Positions 51,191-61,543 are shown, counted from the stretch's first letter. The stretch is 64,000 bases of DNA from Steroidobacteraceae bacterium (GCA_025451845.1 JANWJS010000028.1:92189-156188); one strand, 5' to 3'. Numbers and translations are program-made. Notes: generated from the letters alone by a model not told the origin.

Positions 51191-51490
51191 CTAGAATACG
51201 GAAGTCGCGGCGTAGAAGTCCTGCCAGGATCCGCCTATGGCCCGTCTGGCGGCGCCGGCGTGGCCGCTGCCGCGAGAGTTACGCGGCACCCCGGGGGTTG
51301 CCGCTTCGATCTTGAGGTCGAGGCCATGGAGGCGCGCCACCTCCATCCGGCTGAGAAGCAAGACGTGGGCGAGCGCCTTGCAATGCTCGCGCGCAACCTC
51401 ACATACGGCCAGAATATCGTCGGCGCGAGCCCCAGCCCGGTCGCTGCATGGCGTTCGCACGCCGAGGGGCAAGTGCGATTCGATACTCAT
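51191..51490 (-). CDS. possible small protein upstream of the MscS gene
   Basis: A 99-residue ORF starting MSIESHLPLGVRTPCSDRAGARADDILAVCEVAREHCKALAHVLLLSRMEVARLHGLDLKIEAA..., with several cysteines and histidines in its first half. It fills most of the 440-base gap, ends 4 bases before the channel ATG and has a plausible helical core. No family is recognised and the C-terminus is low complexity, so it may be chance. Confidence 0.3.
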   Translation of the reverse strand: MSIESHLPLGVRTPCSDRAGARADDILAVCEVAREHCKALAHVLLLSRMEVARLHGLDLKIEAATPGVPRNSRGSGHAGAARRAIGGSWQDFYAATSVF

Positions 51491-51627
51491 GGCGGCGGAC
51501 TCCAGGCGGAGGAATTCCATCGCCCGATCGGGTTTCAGCTCTGCGATCGCGGAGGACGCTCGGCATTCGCTGCAGATCGGGAGTGCCGCCCCGGAGGGAG
51601 ACTCACCGCGGTAGTATAGGAGTCACG

Positions 51628-53058
51628 ATGAGCGGATATATTGACCTGAAGCTGTACATCGACGGCGAGTGGATCGGCACGGAGAAGCGCCGGACGCACC
51701 GCGTCGTCAATCCCGCGACCGGCGGATCTCTGGGCGAGTTGCCACTCGCCGATAACGCCGACCTGGAGCGCGCTCTCGCAGCCACGGAACGCGCGTTCCG
51801 GCAGTGGAAGCGCTCCACGTCCGAGGAGCGCTCCAAAGTCCTCAAGGGGGCGGCGCAGCTCATCCGGGAGCGTGTCGAGCACATTGCCCATGTGGCCACT
51901 CTGGAGGAAGGCAAGCCGCTGCGCGAGACCCGCGCGGAGACGCTCGCCGCCGCCAACCTCTTCGAGTTCTTCGGCGAGGAATGCCGCAGGGCTTACGGCA
52001 GAGTACTGGTGCGCCCCACCGGTACGCGCTCTCTGGTGGTCAAGGAGCCCATCGGCCCCGTTGCCGCTTTCGCGCCCTGGAACTTTCCCGTCATCAATCC
52101 GGCTCGCAAGCTCGCGGCGCCCATCGCAGCCGGCTGCTCGGTGATCCTGAAGCCCGCCGAAGAGTCTCCGGCCTCGGCAATCGAGCTGGTGCGCGCCCTG
52201 GTCGATGCCGGTCTGCCCGCGGGCGTGGCGCAGCTCGTCTTCGGGGTCCCGGACGAGGTGTCACGGCATCTTCTCGCTTCGCCGATCGTGCGCAAGCTGT
52301 CATTCACTGGCTCGACCGCCGTCGGAAAGCATCTGCTTGCGCTGGCGGCAGCCACCGTGAAGCGCACCACGATGGAGCTGGGCGGTCATGCGCCCGTCGT
52401 CGTCTTCGACGACGCGGACCTCGACCGCACGATCGAGCTGCTGGCCAGCGCGAAGTTTCGCAACGCCGGCCAGGTGTGCGTCTCGCCGACGCGCTTCTAC
52501 GTGCAGCAAGGTATCTACGACCGCTTCGTCACCGCCTTCACCCAACGGACTCGCAAAGTCGAGGTCGGAGACGGGCTCGTCGAGCGCCATCACATGGGCC
52601 CCATGGCGAACCCGCGCCGTCCGCAGGCCATGGAGGCGCTGATCGGCGATGCGGTGAGCCGCGGCGCGGCCCTGCGCGCCGGCGGCGAGCGCCACGGCAA
52701 GGAGGGTTTCTTCTATCAGCCGACCGTGCTGTCGGATGTGCCAGCGGGCTCGCGGATCATGACCGAGGAGCCGTTCGGTCCCGTGGCGGTCATCGCGCCG
52801 TTCGCCACGTTCGATGAGGCCGTCGAGCAAGCCAACCGCCTGCCCTACGGACTGGCCGCGTACGCCTTCACGGAATCCGGCAAGCGCGCCATGCTGATCG
52901 GCGACGCCCTGGAGGCAGGGATGGTCGGGATCAACTCCGTTGCGATGGCAGCTGCGGACGCGCCGTTTGGCGGCGTGAAGGAAAGCGGTCACGGGTCAGA
53001 GGACGGATTAGAAGGCCTGGAAGACTGTCTGGTGACGAAGGCCATTCATCAAGCCTGA
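51628..53058 (+). CDS. NAD(P)-dependent aldehyde dehydrogenase (succinate-semialdehyde dehydrogenase-like)
   Basis: A 476-residue enzyme. It shows AAFAPWNFPVINPARKLAAPIAAGCSVILKPAEESP, general base E250 in MELGGHAPVVVF and nucleophile C284 in NAGQVCVSPTRFYV, with GVKESGHGSEDGLEGLEDCLVTK at the C-terminus typical of GabD-like enzymes. It oxidises an aldehyde to the acid; succinate semialdehyde is likely but not proven. TAGGAG sits 5 bases before the ATG. No partner transaminase is adjacent. Confidence 0.9.
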   Translation: MSGYIDLKLYIDGEWIGTEKRRTHRVVNPATGGSLGELPLADNADLERALAATERAFRQWKRSTSEERSKVLKGAAQLIRERVEHIAHVATLEEGKPLRETRAETLAAANLFEFFGEECRRAYGRVLVRPTGTRSLVVKEPIGPVAAFAPWNFPVINPARKLAAPIAAGCSVILKPAEESPASAIELVRALVDAGLPAGVAQLVFGVPDEVSRHLLASPIVRKLSFTGSTAVGKHLLALAAATVKRTTMELGGHAPVVVFDDADLDRTIELLASAKFRNAGQVCVSPTRFYVQQGIYDRFVTAFTQRTRKVEVGDGLVERHHMGPMANPRRPQAMEALIGDAVSRGAALRAGGERHGKEGFFYQPTVLSDVPAGSRIMTEEPFGPVAVIAPFATFDEAVEQANRLPYGLAAYAFTESGKRAMLIGDALEAGMVGINSVAMAAADAPFGGVKESGHGSEDGLEGLEDCLVTKAIHQA

Positions 53059-53238
53059 TTCGTTGCGGAACGATTGCCTGCACCTCGCTCCTCTCGGCGG
53101 TGTCGTGCACCATGGCGCAGCCGCGTCCCGCTCGAATTGCCCGGTAAAGCGCGGCGTCGCGGCGATGCCTGACTTCCAAGTTGGCTGCTCGCTAGCCTAG
53201 CGCGGATGGGCCAGCGGCAGGCGATGTCCCTGTCCCGG

Positions 53239-53658
53239 TCAAAGCCTCGGGGTCCGTGTCGTGGCGTGATCGTGCTCATAAGCACGCTGACACACCGCGC
53301 AACGATTCGCTGTCGCATAGGCTTCGAGGCGCTCACGCTCGATCGGCTGACCACAGCTGACGCAGACACCGTACGTGCCTAGCGCTATGCGCCGCAGCGC
53401 GCGCTCCACAGCTCGGATTTCCTCCACGTCACGCGTGACCTGCGCGAGATTGACATCGACCAGCAGGTCAGCGAGAGACTGGTCCTCGAGATCGCTGACG
53501 CGGCCGGCAATATCGGCATAGCCTTCGTTGTCGGTACCTGTGAGCGCCTGACGCGTCTCGTCCCGCAACACGCACCATCTCTCCCGCAGCTTGTGCTCGA
53601 AACGGGAGTACTCGCTGGGCCTGCCGGCTCGACCGGGATCGTGTGTTTGCGATGCCAT
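53239..53658 (-). CDS. DksA/TraR-type zinc finger protein
   Basis: A 139-residue protein. A helical N-terminal region (SRFEHKLRERWCVLRDETRQAL ... EDQSLADLLVDVNLAQVTRDVEEIRAVERALRRI) leads into a C4 zinc finger, YGVCVSCGQPIERERLEAYATANRCAVCQ, as in DksA/TraR proteins that enter the RNA polymerase secondary channel or act as general zinc-finger proteins. The coiled-coil tip lacks an obvious DksA-type DxxDxA motif, so stringent-response activity is uncertain. Confidence 0.8.
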   Translation of the reverse strand: MASQTHDPGRAGRPSEYSRFEHKLRERWCVLRDETRQALTGTDNEGYADIAGRVSDLEDQSLADLLVDVNLAQVTRDVEEIRAVERALRRIALGTYGVCVSCGQPIERERLEAYATANRCAVCQRAYEHDHATTRTPRL

Positions 53659-53856
53659 GGCCGGTTGCAGCAACCGCGATGCCCGCTACAGGCAGCGCGG
53701 GGCGCGCGATTTGCGGCGGGTATTCCGTTCCGGAGGCGCTTCGGCGGCCGCACCCACGGAGTCTATCGGATCCAAGGGTCGCAGGGCATAAGTCCCGTTT
53801 GCGCCAGCGGTAAACCGCTGGGGAGCTCACCTGGAGGCGCGTGGTACCATGCGCGG

Positions 53857-54735
53857 ATGCCTTTGCTCGTGACGGTCCTGCGCTACCTGCTTCCGTGGCA
53901 GTTCTCCCCGACCATCTTCATCACCTTTGCGATTACCATCGCGCTTTACGTGCGAGGAATGATGGCACTGGGGCGCGGCAACGATCGCGTTCGTTTCTGG
54001 CGGGCATTCACCTTCTTTCTTGGCGTCGCGCTCAGCTATGCGATGCTGCAGACCTATGTCGACTATCTGTCGGCGCACATGTTCTGGATCCATAGGTTCC
54101 AGCATCTCATCCTGCATCACATCGCTCCGGTGCTCATCGTCCTCGCGGAATCTGGCCGCGTCCTGCGTGCCGGTGTTCCTGCCAGGGTGCGGCAGATGCG
54201 CGTACCCGCGCGGATTCGCAGTCCGATTCAGCTCTTCTTCCGCTCGATTCAGCATCCTCTCATGGCACCGACCCTGTTCGTCGGTCTGATTTTTTTCTGG
54301 TTGACGCCGTCCATCCATTTCACGGCGATGATAGACACGCGCCGCTACGACCTGATGAACTGGAGCATGCTCGCGGACGGCCTCCTCTTCTGGTGGCTCA
54401 TGCTCGCGCCGCGCCAGGTTCAGGGAAGCGCGTCCGTCGGCTACGGCACGCGCCTCGTCATTCTCGCGCTCGTCGCCATTCCACAGCTCCTGCTCGGCGC
54501 TTACATCACCCTCCACGACACCAGCTTGTACGACATCTATGCGATCTGCGGCCGCGCCTGGGCCGTCGATCCGCTCTATGACCAGCAGATTGGCGGCCTC
54601 CTGACCTGGATCCCGGCTGCGATGATGTCCCTCGTCGGCATCCTGGTCGTTCTGCATCACATCCTGCACGATCCCGAGGCGACTACGCCGCGCAGACGTC
54701 TCGCGCGCTCCGTGCAGCCTGCTAGCAGCGGATGA
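53857..54735 (+). CDS. ctaG: cytochrome c oxidase assembly factor CtaG (caa3 type)
   Basis: A 292-residue inner-membrane protein with about seven TM segments. HMFWIHRFQHLILHHIAPVLIVL, QHPLMAPTLFVGLIFFWLTPSIHF and GAYITLHDTSLYDIYAICGRAW are typical of the caa3_CtaG family, which helps deliver copper to the CuA/CuB sites of cytochrome c oxidase. The SCO1 gene follows 16 bases later, a common pairing. The ATG at 53857 starts the conserved protein; the long track extension upstream is not coding. Confidence 0.85.
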   Translation: MPLLVTVLRYLLPWQFSPTIFITFAITIALYVRGMMALGRGNDRVRFWRAFTFFLGVALSYAMLQTYVDYLSAHMFWIHRFQHLILHHIAPVLIVLAESGRVLRAGVPARVRQMRVPARIRSPIQLFFRSIQHPLMAPTLFVGLIFFWLTPSIHFTAMIDTRRYDLMNWSMLADGLLFWWLMLAPRQVQGSASVGYGTRLVILALVAIPQLLLGAYITLHDTSLYDIYAICGRAWAVDPLYDQQIGGLLTWIPAAMMSLVGILVVLHHILHDPEATTPRRRLARSVQPASSG

Positions 54736-54751
54736 GTCAGGAGACCTCGGC

Positions 54752-55372
54752 GTGACACCAATCCCTCGCGGCGTAGCGCGGCGCCGGCGGGCCGCCTTGT
54801 CAGTGGCGGCTCTCATTCTCAGCGCCGCGCTCGCAGCCTGCGCGGGCAGCGGTCCGCCGTACACTCTGAAGAACATCACCGGCCTGGTGCAACCGCTCGA
54901 TTTCCACCTGACCAACCAGGACAATCAGGTGGTGACGGCCGGCGATTACCGGCACGACCTGGTGCTGCTCTACTTCGGCTATACGGAGTGTCCCGACGAG
55001 TGCCCGACGACGCTCACGACCCTCGCCAATGCCCTGCGTACCTTGGGGCCCGAGGCCTCACAGGTGAGGGTGCTCTTCGTCAGCGTCGATCCCCAGCGCG
55101 ATACGACGGCCGTGCTCAAACACTACGTCAATCACTTTGGCCCGGAGTTCGTCGGGCTGCGGCCCGACGAGGCAGAGCTGACCGACCTCAGCAAGCGCTA
55201 CCGCATCGCGTATCACTACGAGAAGCCGGACCCATACGGCAATTACGAGGTTGACCACAGCAACGCGGTTTTCATCTTCGATCGCGACGGGCGCGCGCGA
55301 CTGCTGGCGTTGTCGGACAACACGGCGCTGCAGGTCGCCTCGGATCTGCGGCGGCTTCTCACGAGCGGCTGA
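54752..55372 (+). CDS. SCO1/SenC-family copper chaperone lipoprotein
   Basis: A 206-residue protein. The lipobox LAAC gives a lipid-anchored periplasmic protein. The thioredoxin-like fold has the copper-binding YTECPDECP (CxxxC) and the distal histidine in EVDHSNAVFIFD, plus LFVSVDPQRDT. It supplies copper to cytochrome c oxidase together with CtaG. GTG at 54752 is preceded by AGGAG. All three copper ligands are present. Confidence 0.9.
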   Translation: MTPIPRGVARRRRAALSVAALILSAALAACAGSGPPYTLKNITGLVQPLDFHLTNQDNQVVTAGDYRHDLVLLYFGYTECPDECPTTLTTLANALRTLGPEASQVRVLFVSVDPQRDTTAVLKHYVNHFGPEFVGLRPDEAELTDLSKRYRIAYHYEKPDPYGNYEVDHSNAVFIFDRDGRARLLALSDNTALQVASDLRRLLTSG

Positions 55373-55385
55373 GAGAGCGACTCCG

Positions 55386-55871
55386 ATGCGATTCCTCGCC
55401 GCCGGGGCGGCGCTCCTGCTCCTTGGGCTCGCGCCGGCACTGCCCGTATCCGCGGCGGTGCCCATGCGGGCCGGCGCCCCCCAGCTCGCCTCCCCGGTGG
55501 GACTGTGGGAGCCTCTCGACCGCTCCGGCAAGTCGCTCGGCCTGATCCGCATCTTCGAAGTCAAAGGCCTCTATTACGGTCGCATCGAGCCGAGCTCCCC
55601 GACGGATGATCGCGCTGCACGCTGCACGCTGTGCAAGGACGAGCGCCACAACCAACCGATCATCGGGCTCGTGCTGATGCGACACCTGCGGCTGGAGAAC
55701 GGGGAGTATGTCGGCGGGGACATCCTCGACCCCGACAACGGACACCTCTACGGCTGCACTCTGCGGCTGACGGACGGCGGCCGCCGCCTGATCATGCGCG
55801 GCTTCGTCGGGATCTCGCTGCTCGGGCAATCGCAGACCTGGCGGCGCGTGGCAGACGCGGGATCGCGCTGA
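55386..55871 (+). CDS. DUF2147 family exported protein
   Basis: A 161-residue protein with a signal peptide (MRFLAAGAALLLLGLAPALPVSAA) and the DUF2147 pattern: GLWEPLDRSGKSLGLIRIFEVKGLYYGRIE, CTLCKDERHNQPIIGLVLMRHL, GGDILDPDNGHLYGCTLRLTDGGRRLIMRGFVGISLLGQSQTWRR. It is a small periplasmic beta-barrel-like domain of unknown function. It starts 13 bases after the SCO1 gene and probably shares its transcript. A second family member lies at 62330. Confidence 0.8.
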   Translation: MRFLAAGAALLLLGLAPALPVSAAVPMRAGAPQLASPVGLWEPLDRSGKSLGLIRIFEVKGLYYGRIEPSSPTDDRAARCTLCKDERHNQPIIGLVLMRHLRLENGEYVGGDILDPDNGHLYGCTLRLTDGGRRLIMRGFVGISLLGQSQTWRRVADAGSR

Positions 55872-55890
55872 GCGCCCTTTGCACACCGCC

Positions 55891-55923
55891 GCACTGATCC
55901 GGGCAGGATGCCCGGATCAGTGC
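55891..55923. terminator. strong bidirectional hairpin between DUF2147 and transaldolase genes
   Basis: A perfect 15-bp inverted repeat, GCACTGATCCGGGCA and its complement around GGA. It lies 19 bases after the DUF2147 stop and 6 bases before the convergent transaldolase stop. There is no long T tract, but position and stability support termination in both directions. Confidence 0.65.
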
Positions 55924-55929
55924 TTCAAA

Positions 55930-57024
55930 CTACCGCGCGCCGGCGGCCTTCTTCAGCTCCGTCGCCTTCGAGCCTATGACACCCATGAGACTGTCCCAGG
56001 AAGTGACGAAGGCATCCGCCCCGTCCCTCTGCAGCTTGGCGGCGAGGGCGGCGAGGTCCACACCCGCCTTGGTAAATTCCGCAAGGACTTTCTCGCTGTC
56101 GCCACCGCCGGTGGCGACCGCATCGCCCACCTTGCCGTGATCGGCAAACGCCTTCAGGGTGTTTTCCGGCATGGTGTTGATCGTATACGGAGCAATCAGT
56201 CCCTCGACATAGAGCACGTCCGGCGCCTTCGGGTCCTTCGTGCCGGTGCTCGCGAAGAGCAGGCGCTGGGACCTCGCCCCGGCGTTGAGCACCCGCAGCC
56301 AGCGCGGCGACGCCAGCAGCTCGCAATAGGCTGCATAGGCGCTGCGTCCAACTGCCAGTCCAAGCGTGTTGCGCAGCGCCGCGGGTACCTTGTCAGCCGT
56401 GGCGACATCCCAGCGGCTGAGGAAGATGGAAGCCACCGAGGCGACATTGGGATTCAAGCCCGCGGCGATGCGCCGCTCGACTCCCCGCAGCCAGGCTTCC
56501 GCCGCGTCCACGTACTGGCTCGCGGAGAAAAGCAGCGTCACATTGATCGGTACGCCCGCGAAGATGGCGGACTCGATCGCAGGCAATCCCTCCTGGGTGC
56601 CCGGTATCTTGATGTAGAGGTTGGGACGCGCCGCCCGCGCATGGAGGTCCCGCGCCTCGGCGAGCGTGGAGTGGGTGTCGTAGGCCAGGCGAGGCGAGAC
56701 CTCGAGCGAGACCCAGCCGTCGACGCCGGCGGTGCGCTCATGCACGGGCCGGAAGAGATCGGCCGCGCGCGTCAGGTCCTCGCGCGCGAGCTCGAAGAAG
56801 AGCTTCTCATCCGCGAGACCCGACTGCGCGAGCTTGCGGATGTCCTCATCGTAGGCCGAACCGTGCTTCATCGCATGATCGAAGATCGTCGGGTTCGAGG
56901 TGAGACCGGTGACGGTCAGCTCCTCGATGTAGCGCTTCAGGGTGCCGCTCGTCAGCAACTCGCGCGTGATGTTGTCCAACCAGATGCTCTGGCCTGCACG
57001 ATTGAGCTCTAATGTCGAATGCAT
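55930..57024 (-). CDS. tal: transaldolase
   Basis: A 364-residue TIM-barrel enzyme. SIWLDNITRELL, VTGLTSNPTIFDHAMK, the Schiff-base lysine in NLYIKIPGTQEGLPAIESAIFAGVPINVTLLFS and ASIFLSRWDV are typical of the longer TalB/Tal subfamily (about 360 residues). It transfers a dihydroxyacetone unit in the pentose phosphate pathway. Its ATG lies 10 bases after the stop of the phosphoglucomutase gene, so the two sugar-phosphate enzymes form an operon. Confidence 0.92.
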   Translation of the reverse strand: MHSTLELNRAGQSIWLDNITRELLTSGTLKRYIEELTVTGLTSNPTIFDHAMKHGSAYDEDIRKLAQSGLADEKLFFELAREDLTRAADLFRPVHERTAGVDGWVSLEVSPRLAYDTHSTLAEARDLHARAARPNLYIKIPGTQEGLPAIESAIFAGVPINVTLLFSASQYVDAAEAWLRGVERRIAAGLNPNVASVASIFLSRWDVATADKVPAALRNTLGLAVGRSAYAAYCELLASPRWLRVLNAGARSQRLLFASTGTKDPKAPDVLYVEGLIAPYTINTMPENTLKAFADHGKVGDAVATGGGDSEKVLAEFTKAGVDLAALAAKLQRDGADAFVTSWDSLMGVIGSKATELKKAAGAR

Positions 57025-57034
57025 CTCTCACTCC

Positions 57035-58681
57035 TCAGTCCGATTTCAGCGCGTCGCCGACGATCCGCTGCGCCTCGGCCACTAGGGTCGCCAGGTGGCT
57101 CTCGCTGCGGAAGCTTTCGGCGTAAATCTTGTACAAACTCTCGGTCCCCGAGGGCCGGGCGGCGAACCAGCCGCTCGCGGCGACGATCTTCAGGCCGCCG
57201 ATCGCGGCGCCGTTGCCCGGCGCGCGGGTCAGCTTGCTGGTGATCGGCTCGCCGGCCAGCGTAGCGGCGCGCACGGATTGCGGTGACAGGCTGGCGATGC
57301 GCGCCTTCTCCTCCGGCGTCGCGGGCGCATCGATCCGCGTATACCAGGGCGTGCCGAATTGCGCCGTCAGCTCGCAATAGTGCTCGCCCGGATCCTTGCC
57401 GGTGCACGCGGTGATCTCCGCCGCGAGCAAGCCCATGATGAGGCCATCCTTGTCAGTGGTCCAGACCGTGCCGTCGCGGCGCAGGAAGCTGGCGCCAGCG
57501 CTCTCTTCCCCCCCGAAGCAAATGGAGCCGTCGAGCAATCCCGGCGCAAACCATTTGAATCCGACCGGCACTTCCCGCAACGGCCGCCCGAGGCGCGCGA
57601 CCACCCGGTCGATCAGGCCGCTCGAGACGAGCGTCTTGCCCACCGCCGCGGCGGGATTCCAACCTGGACGATGGCTGAGCAGATAGCGGATTGCCACGGC
57701 GAGATAGTGGTTGGGATTGAGAAGGCCTGCCGACGGGGTGACGATGCCGTGCCGATCGGCGTCCGTGTCGTTGGCGAAGGCGACGCGGTAGCGGTCCTTG
57801 AGCTGCAGCAAGCCCGCCATGGCATACGGGCTCGAGCAGTCCATGCGGATCTTGCCGTCATGGTCAACCGTCATGAATGAGAAGGTCGGATCGACGTTGG
57901 GATTGACGACGTCAAGATCCAGGCCGTATTTCCTGTTGATGGGCTCCCAGTAGTGCACCGCGGCGCCGCCCAACGGATCGACGCCTATGCTCAACCGCGC
58001 CCCGCGGATGGCATCCATGTCGATGACGTTGGCCAGATCGTCGACGTAGGGTGCGACGAAATCCTCCTGGTGCGTCGTTGCCGCCCGGAACGCTGCCTCC
58101 GCCGGGACGCGGCGCACGCCAGCATTGCCTTCGCGCAGCAACGCGTTAGCGCGGTTTTGTATCCAACCTGTGACGTCGCCGTCGGCGGGCCCACCGTTGG
58201 GCGGGTTGTACTTGAAGCCGCCGTCATCCGGCGGATTGTGTGACGGGGTCACGACGATGCCGTCGGCGAGGCGCTGCGTCCGGCCGCGGTTGTGCGCCAA
58301 AATGGCTCGCGACACCGCCGGTGTGGGCGTGACTCCATCAGCGGGCTGGATGACCGTCTCGACGCCGTTGGCGGCGAGCACCTCGAGCGCCGCGCGCTGG
58401 GCCGGACCGGAGACCGCATGGGTGTCACGGCCCATGTAGAGCGGCCCGCTGATGCCCTGCCCCTTGCGGTAGTCGCAGATCCCCTGGGTGATGGCCAGGA
58501 TGTGGGCCTCATTGAAGGACCCCTTGAGCGGGGAGCCGCGATGGCCGCTCGTGCCGAAGGCGACGAGCTGCGCGGCATCCGCCGGATCGGGCCTGCGGCT
58601 GTAGAACTCACTCTCGAGCCGCGCCGGATCGATCAGCAACGCCTGCGGCGCCGGCTTGCCTGCGAGGGGGGAAAGCGCCAC
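57035..58681 (-). CDS. pgm: phosphoglucomutase (alpha-D-glucose phosphate specific)
   Basis: A 548-residue enzyme starting [33 protein letters not shown]. It has [22 protein letters not shown], the phosphoserine loop [20 protein letters not shown], the metal loop NDTDADRHG, the sugar-binding [10 protein letters not shown] and the phosphate-binding [13 protein letters not shown]. It interconverts glucose 1- and 6-phosphate for glycogen and envelope sugar synthesis. GTG at 58681 has GGAGG 7 bases upstream; the track's 89-residue extension is not family-like. Tal follows in the same transcript. Confidence 0.92.
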   Translation of the reverse strand: MALSPLAGKPAPQALLIDPARLESEFYSRRPDPADAAQLVAFGTSGHRGSPLKGSFNEAHILAITQGICDYRKGQGISGPLYMGRDTHAVSGPAQRAALEVLAANGVETVIQPADGVTPTPAVSRAILAHNRGRTQRLADGIVVTPSHNPPDDGGFKYNPPNGGPADGDVTGWIQNRANALLREGNAGVRRVPAEAAFRAATTHQEDFVAPYVDDLANVIDMDAIRGARLSIGVDPLGGAAVHYWEPINRKYGLDLDVVNPNVDPTFSFMTVDHDGKIRMDCSSPYAMAGLLQLKDRYRVAFANDTDADRHGIVTPSAGLLNPNHYLAVAIRYLLSHRPGWNPAAAVGKTLVSSGLIDRVVARLGRPLREVPVGFKWFAPGLLDGSICFGGEESAGASFLRRDGTVWTTDKDGLIMGLLAAEITACTGKDPGEHYCELTAQFGTPWYTRIDAPATPEEKARIASLSPQSVRAATLAGEPITSKLTRAPGNGAAIGGLKIVAASGWFAARPSGTESLYKIYAESFRSESHLATLVAEAQRIVGDALKSD

Positions 58682-58877
58682 GGTCGGACCTCCAAGACGA
58701 GGCCGGAATCGCCCCCGCGATCCAGGCCGCGCCACATTGCCACCATCTGAGGGCAGCATTATCGAGGCTCGCGGCCATCCGTTCCAGAGCGCCGAGCGCC
58801 CCGAAACGTCAGGAATCGGCCGGACGATGGGATACGCCTTCGCCGGAGCCGGGGCGTTCCGGTAGACTGCCGCGCCC

Positions 58878-59675
58878 ATGAAACTGTACTCGTGGAACGT
58901 GAACGGCATTCGCGCAGTCGTCAAAAAAGGTGTTTTCCAGAGCTTCATGAAAGCTCACCGGCCCGATGTGCTGTGTCTGCAGGAGACCAAGGCCGAGCGC
59001 GGCCAGATCGAGATCGACCTGCCGGGCTATCACGAGTATTGGCATTCCGCGGTCAAGAAGGGCTATTCCGGCACGGCAATCTTTTCCAAAGAGGAGCCCC
59101 TCACGGTGACCCATGGCTTTCCGAAGACCTTCGCCAAGCGCTTCCGCTTTGCCGATGAGCTCGAGCGCGACAGCAGCGAGGAAGGCCGCCTCATCACTGC
59201 CGAATTCCCCCAGCTTTACGCCGTCACCGTCTACACGCCCAACACCAAGGACGATCTCAGCCGGTTGGCGCTGCGGCACAAGCATTGGGATCCCGCGTTC
59301 CTCGCCTACGTGAAGCAGCTCGAGAAGAAGAAGCCCGTGGTCTTCTGCGGCGATCTCAACGTCGCGCATACCGAGCTCGACCTGGCCAACCCCAAACCCA
59401 ACCGCGGCAAGAAGGGCTTCACCGAAGAAGAGCGCGCGGGCTTTCAGAGCTTCATCGACGCCGGCTTCGTCGACACGCTGCGCCTCTTCAAGCAGGGCAA
59501 TGGCCATTACAGCTGGTGGAGCAACTTCTCCAACGCGCGGGCGCGCAACGTCGGATGGAGAATCGATTACTTTCTCGTGTCGGCGGCCCTACGCAAGTCG
59601 GTCAAAGCGGCCGAGATTCACGCCGACGTCATGGGGAGCGATCACTGTCCGGTCAGTGTAACACTGGCGCTGTAA
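58878..59675 (+). CDS. xth: exodeoxyribonuclease III
   Basis: A 265-residue Mg-dependent AP endonuclease/exonuclease. Motifs are WNVNGIRA, metal ligand E36 in [58 protein letters not shown] and the catalytic SDHCPV. It cuts at abasic sites in base-excision repair. It is divergent from pgm with a 196-base shared promoter region. Length and motifs are normal. Confidence 0.92.
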   Translation: MKLYSWNVNGIRAVVKKGVFQSFMKAHRPDVLCLQETKAERGQIEIDLPGYHEYWHSAVKKGYSGTAIFSKEEPLTVTHGFPKTFAKRFRFADELERDSSEEGRLITAEFPQLYAVTVYTPNTKDDLSRLALRHKHWDPAFLAYVKQLEKKKPVVFCGDLNVAHTELDLANPKPNRGKKGFTEEERAGFQSFIDAGFVDTLRLFKQGNGHYSWWSNFSNARARNVGWRIDYFLVSAALRKSVKAAEIHADVMGSDHCPVSVTLAL

Positions 59676-59714
59676 CCCACGCTCGGCACCCCGCTCTCGG
59701 GCCCTCCCCGCGAG

Positions 59715-61346
59715 TCAGAAAATTCCGGGTTTGCCGCCGCTCGCGATGAAGGCTCTCATGGCCTCGAGCTTACCCGGAGGCAGCACCGGCCGCGGCTCGA
59801 GCGTTGCCGCCAGCACCATGACCTCGGGATCGCTCGGCCCCACTACCGGCCAGGCTGGAAGGCCTGCACCGTTGGGATTACCGGACTTCACGAAATCGAC
59901 CCAGTAGCGCATCAGGCGCGCCGAAAGCGCCTCATCGACCGCCGTGGGGTGGCGCTCCGGAGCCGCATCGAGCGTACCGAAGACGTACGGCAGCTCGGAG
60001 GAATGAAACATCCCCCAGCGGCTCGATTGCGGGCCGGGCTCCAGGTGATCGAAGAGGTACAGGTAAGCCGGACCGCGCGCGTGGGCGTTCCAGACACGGC
60101 CCCACAAGTAGAGGGCTGCGAGCCCGAGGTCGCGGTGCAACTGCCGCGCCGAGTGCGCCCGCTCGGCGGGGTTGCCCGCGGGATAGAGGCCCGCGAACCG
60201 CGATGCCAGGGCGCCGAAGCTCTTCGCGAGAAGCGCCTTCCAGGCGCCCTGACTCATGGAATTCACGAGCGGTCCTTCCGAGAAGGCGGTGGCCTCATCG
60301 GCATCGATCCCGGCGAGTATGGGGACGTCGGCGAACGCGCCCGGAGTGAGGAGTGTCTCGGGCGCGGCCGGGAGCAGTACGCCATCGGCGATAGGCACGA
60401 GCAGAGGGACCTGCTTGTCGGCCAGCGCGCCGGCCGTCAGCTCCCTCGGTGTCAGCGCGCGAAGTGCCGCCAACGAGTCGGTACGCTTCGATCGGGCAAG
60501 CGTTGCGCCGGCTTTCTCAGCCTCTGCCAGCGAGGGTACCGGCTCCGAGTCCGCCAATCCGCTCTGCACGATGGCGCGCTGGAACAGCCCCGTGGCGAGC
60601 GGCGAGACGATCAGGTCGTGCACGGCCATCGCGCCCGCCGACTGGCCGCCGACGGTAATGGCATTCGGATCGCCTCCGAAGGCGGCAATGTTACGATGCA
60701 CCCATTGCAATGCCGCGATCATGTCCTGCAGCCCATAATTGCCGGGAGGCTCGTGCTCACGGGCAGCTTGCGCGGCGAGCGCCGGCGTGACGAAGAAGCC
60801 GAACAAACCCACGCGGTAGTTGATGGTGACCACCACGATCCCTTGTGTGGCGAATCTCGCGCCGTTGTAGAGATCAACCGATCCCGAGCCCGAAACGAAG
60901 CCGCCGCCCGGAATCCACACCAGCACCGGCATCCGGTGCCGCGGGTCCGGGGCCGGCGTCCAGATGTTGAGATAGAGGCAGTCCTCGCTGGCCCGCCCCT
61001 GGGGGGCGTATTCGTGTGTCCAAGGACCCGAACCCGAGGGGGTGATCACCTGCCAACAGTTTGCGGCGAATCGCTTGGCCGGACGGATGCCCTGCCAGTA
61101 GGGTGCGGGCTGCGGCGCCCGCCAACGGTTGCGTCCGATAGGCGGCGCCGCGTAGGGAATGCCCAGATAGGCATTGGCCGCGCCCTGCTCGATACCGGCC
61201 AGCGAGCCCTGCAGGATGCGGACCACGGGCGCTGTTTGCGCCGCGTGGCAAGGTGCCATGAGCAACAAAGAAGCGGACAGCGCAGCCGCTGCCACGACGC
61301 CGGCCCTGCCCGCGCCGGCGGCACCACCACTCAGTCGTCGCGCCAT
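59715..61346 (-). CDS. exported type-B carboxylesterase
   Basis: A 543-residue protein with a signal peptide (AAAALSASLLLMAPCHAA). Type-B esterase motifs: AYLGIPYAAPPIGRNRW, SEDCLYLNIWTP, the oxyanion strand WIPGGGFVSGSG, the nucleophile GGQSAGAMAVHDL, acid glutamate near DADEATAF, and the histidine in GMFHSSELPYVFG. A complete hydrolase acting outside the cytoplasm on carboxylic esters. The adjacent solute-binding-like gene is divergent. Confidence 0.85.
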   Translation of the reverse strand: MARRLSGGAAGAGRAGVVAAAALSASLLLMAPCHAAQTAPVVRILQGSLAGIEQGAANAYLGIPYAAPPIGRNRWRAPQPAPYWQGIRPAKRFAANCWQVITPSGSGPWTHEYAPQGRASEDCLYLNIWTPAPDPRHRMPVLVWIPGGGFVSGSGSVDLYNGARFATQGIVVVTINYRVGLFGFFVTPALAAQAAREHEPPGNYGLQDMIAALQWVHRNIAAFGGDPNAITVGGQSAGAMAVHDLIVSPLATGLFQRAIVQSGLADSEPVPSLAEAEKAGATLARSKRTDSLAALRALTPRELTAGALADKQVPLLVPIADGVLLPAAPETLLTPGAFADVPILAGIDADEATAFSEGPLVNSMSQGAWKALLAKSFGALASRFAGLYPAGNPAERAHSARQLHRDLGLAALYLWGRVWNAHARGPAYLYLFDHLEPGPQSSRWGMFHSSELPYVFGTLDAAPERHPTAVDEALSARLMRYWVDFVKSGNPNGAGLPAWPVVGPSDPEVMVLAATLEPRPVLPPGKLEAMRAFIASGGKPGIF

Positions 61347-61543
61347 GGATTCCCCTCACAGCAGAATGACTGCGCGGCGGAGTATAGCGGACATGGGACC
61401 GCTCCCATGCGCCTTGCACGCGCTCTACTGGAAAGCTTCATCTGATCCCTGCATGATCCGATGACGACCCTGGCCTGCCGGCCCTCTCGGGGGGCTGGAA
61501 GGGCTACTGCCACTGATGCATTGCGAACCCGACCGCACACCCG

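Noticed and set aside
53059-53238. Coding sequence between the aldehyde dehydrogenase and DksA-type genes
   Set aside because: The overlapping minus-strand ORFs (52931-53179, 53049-53369) are composition shadows; the gap looks like plain convergent intergenic DNA.
59949-61445. 498-residue plus-strand ORF
   Set aside because: Antisense to the carboxylesterase gene; a high-GC shadow frame.
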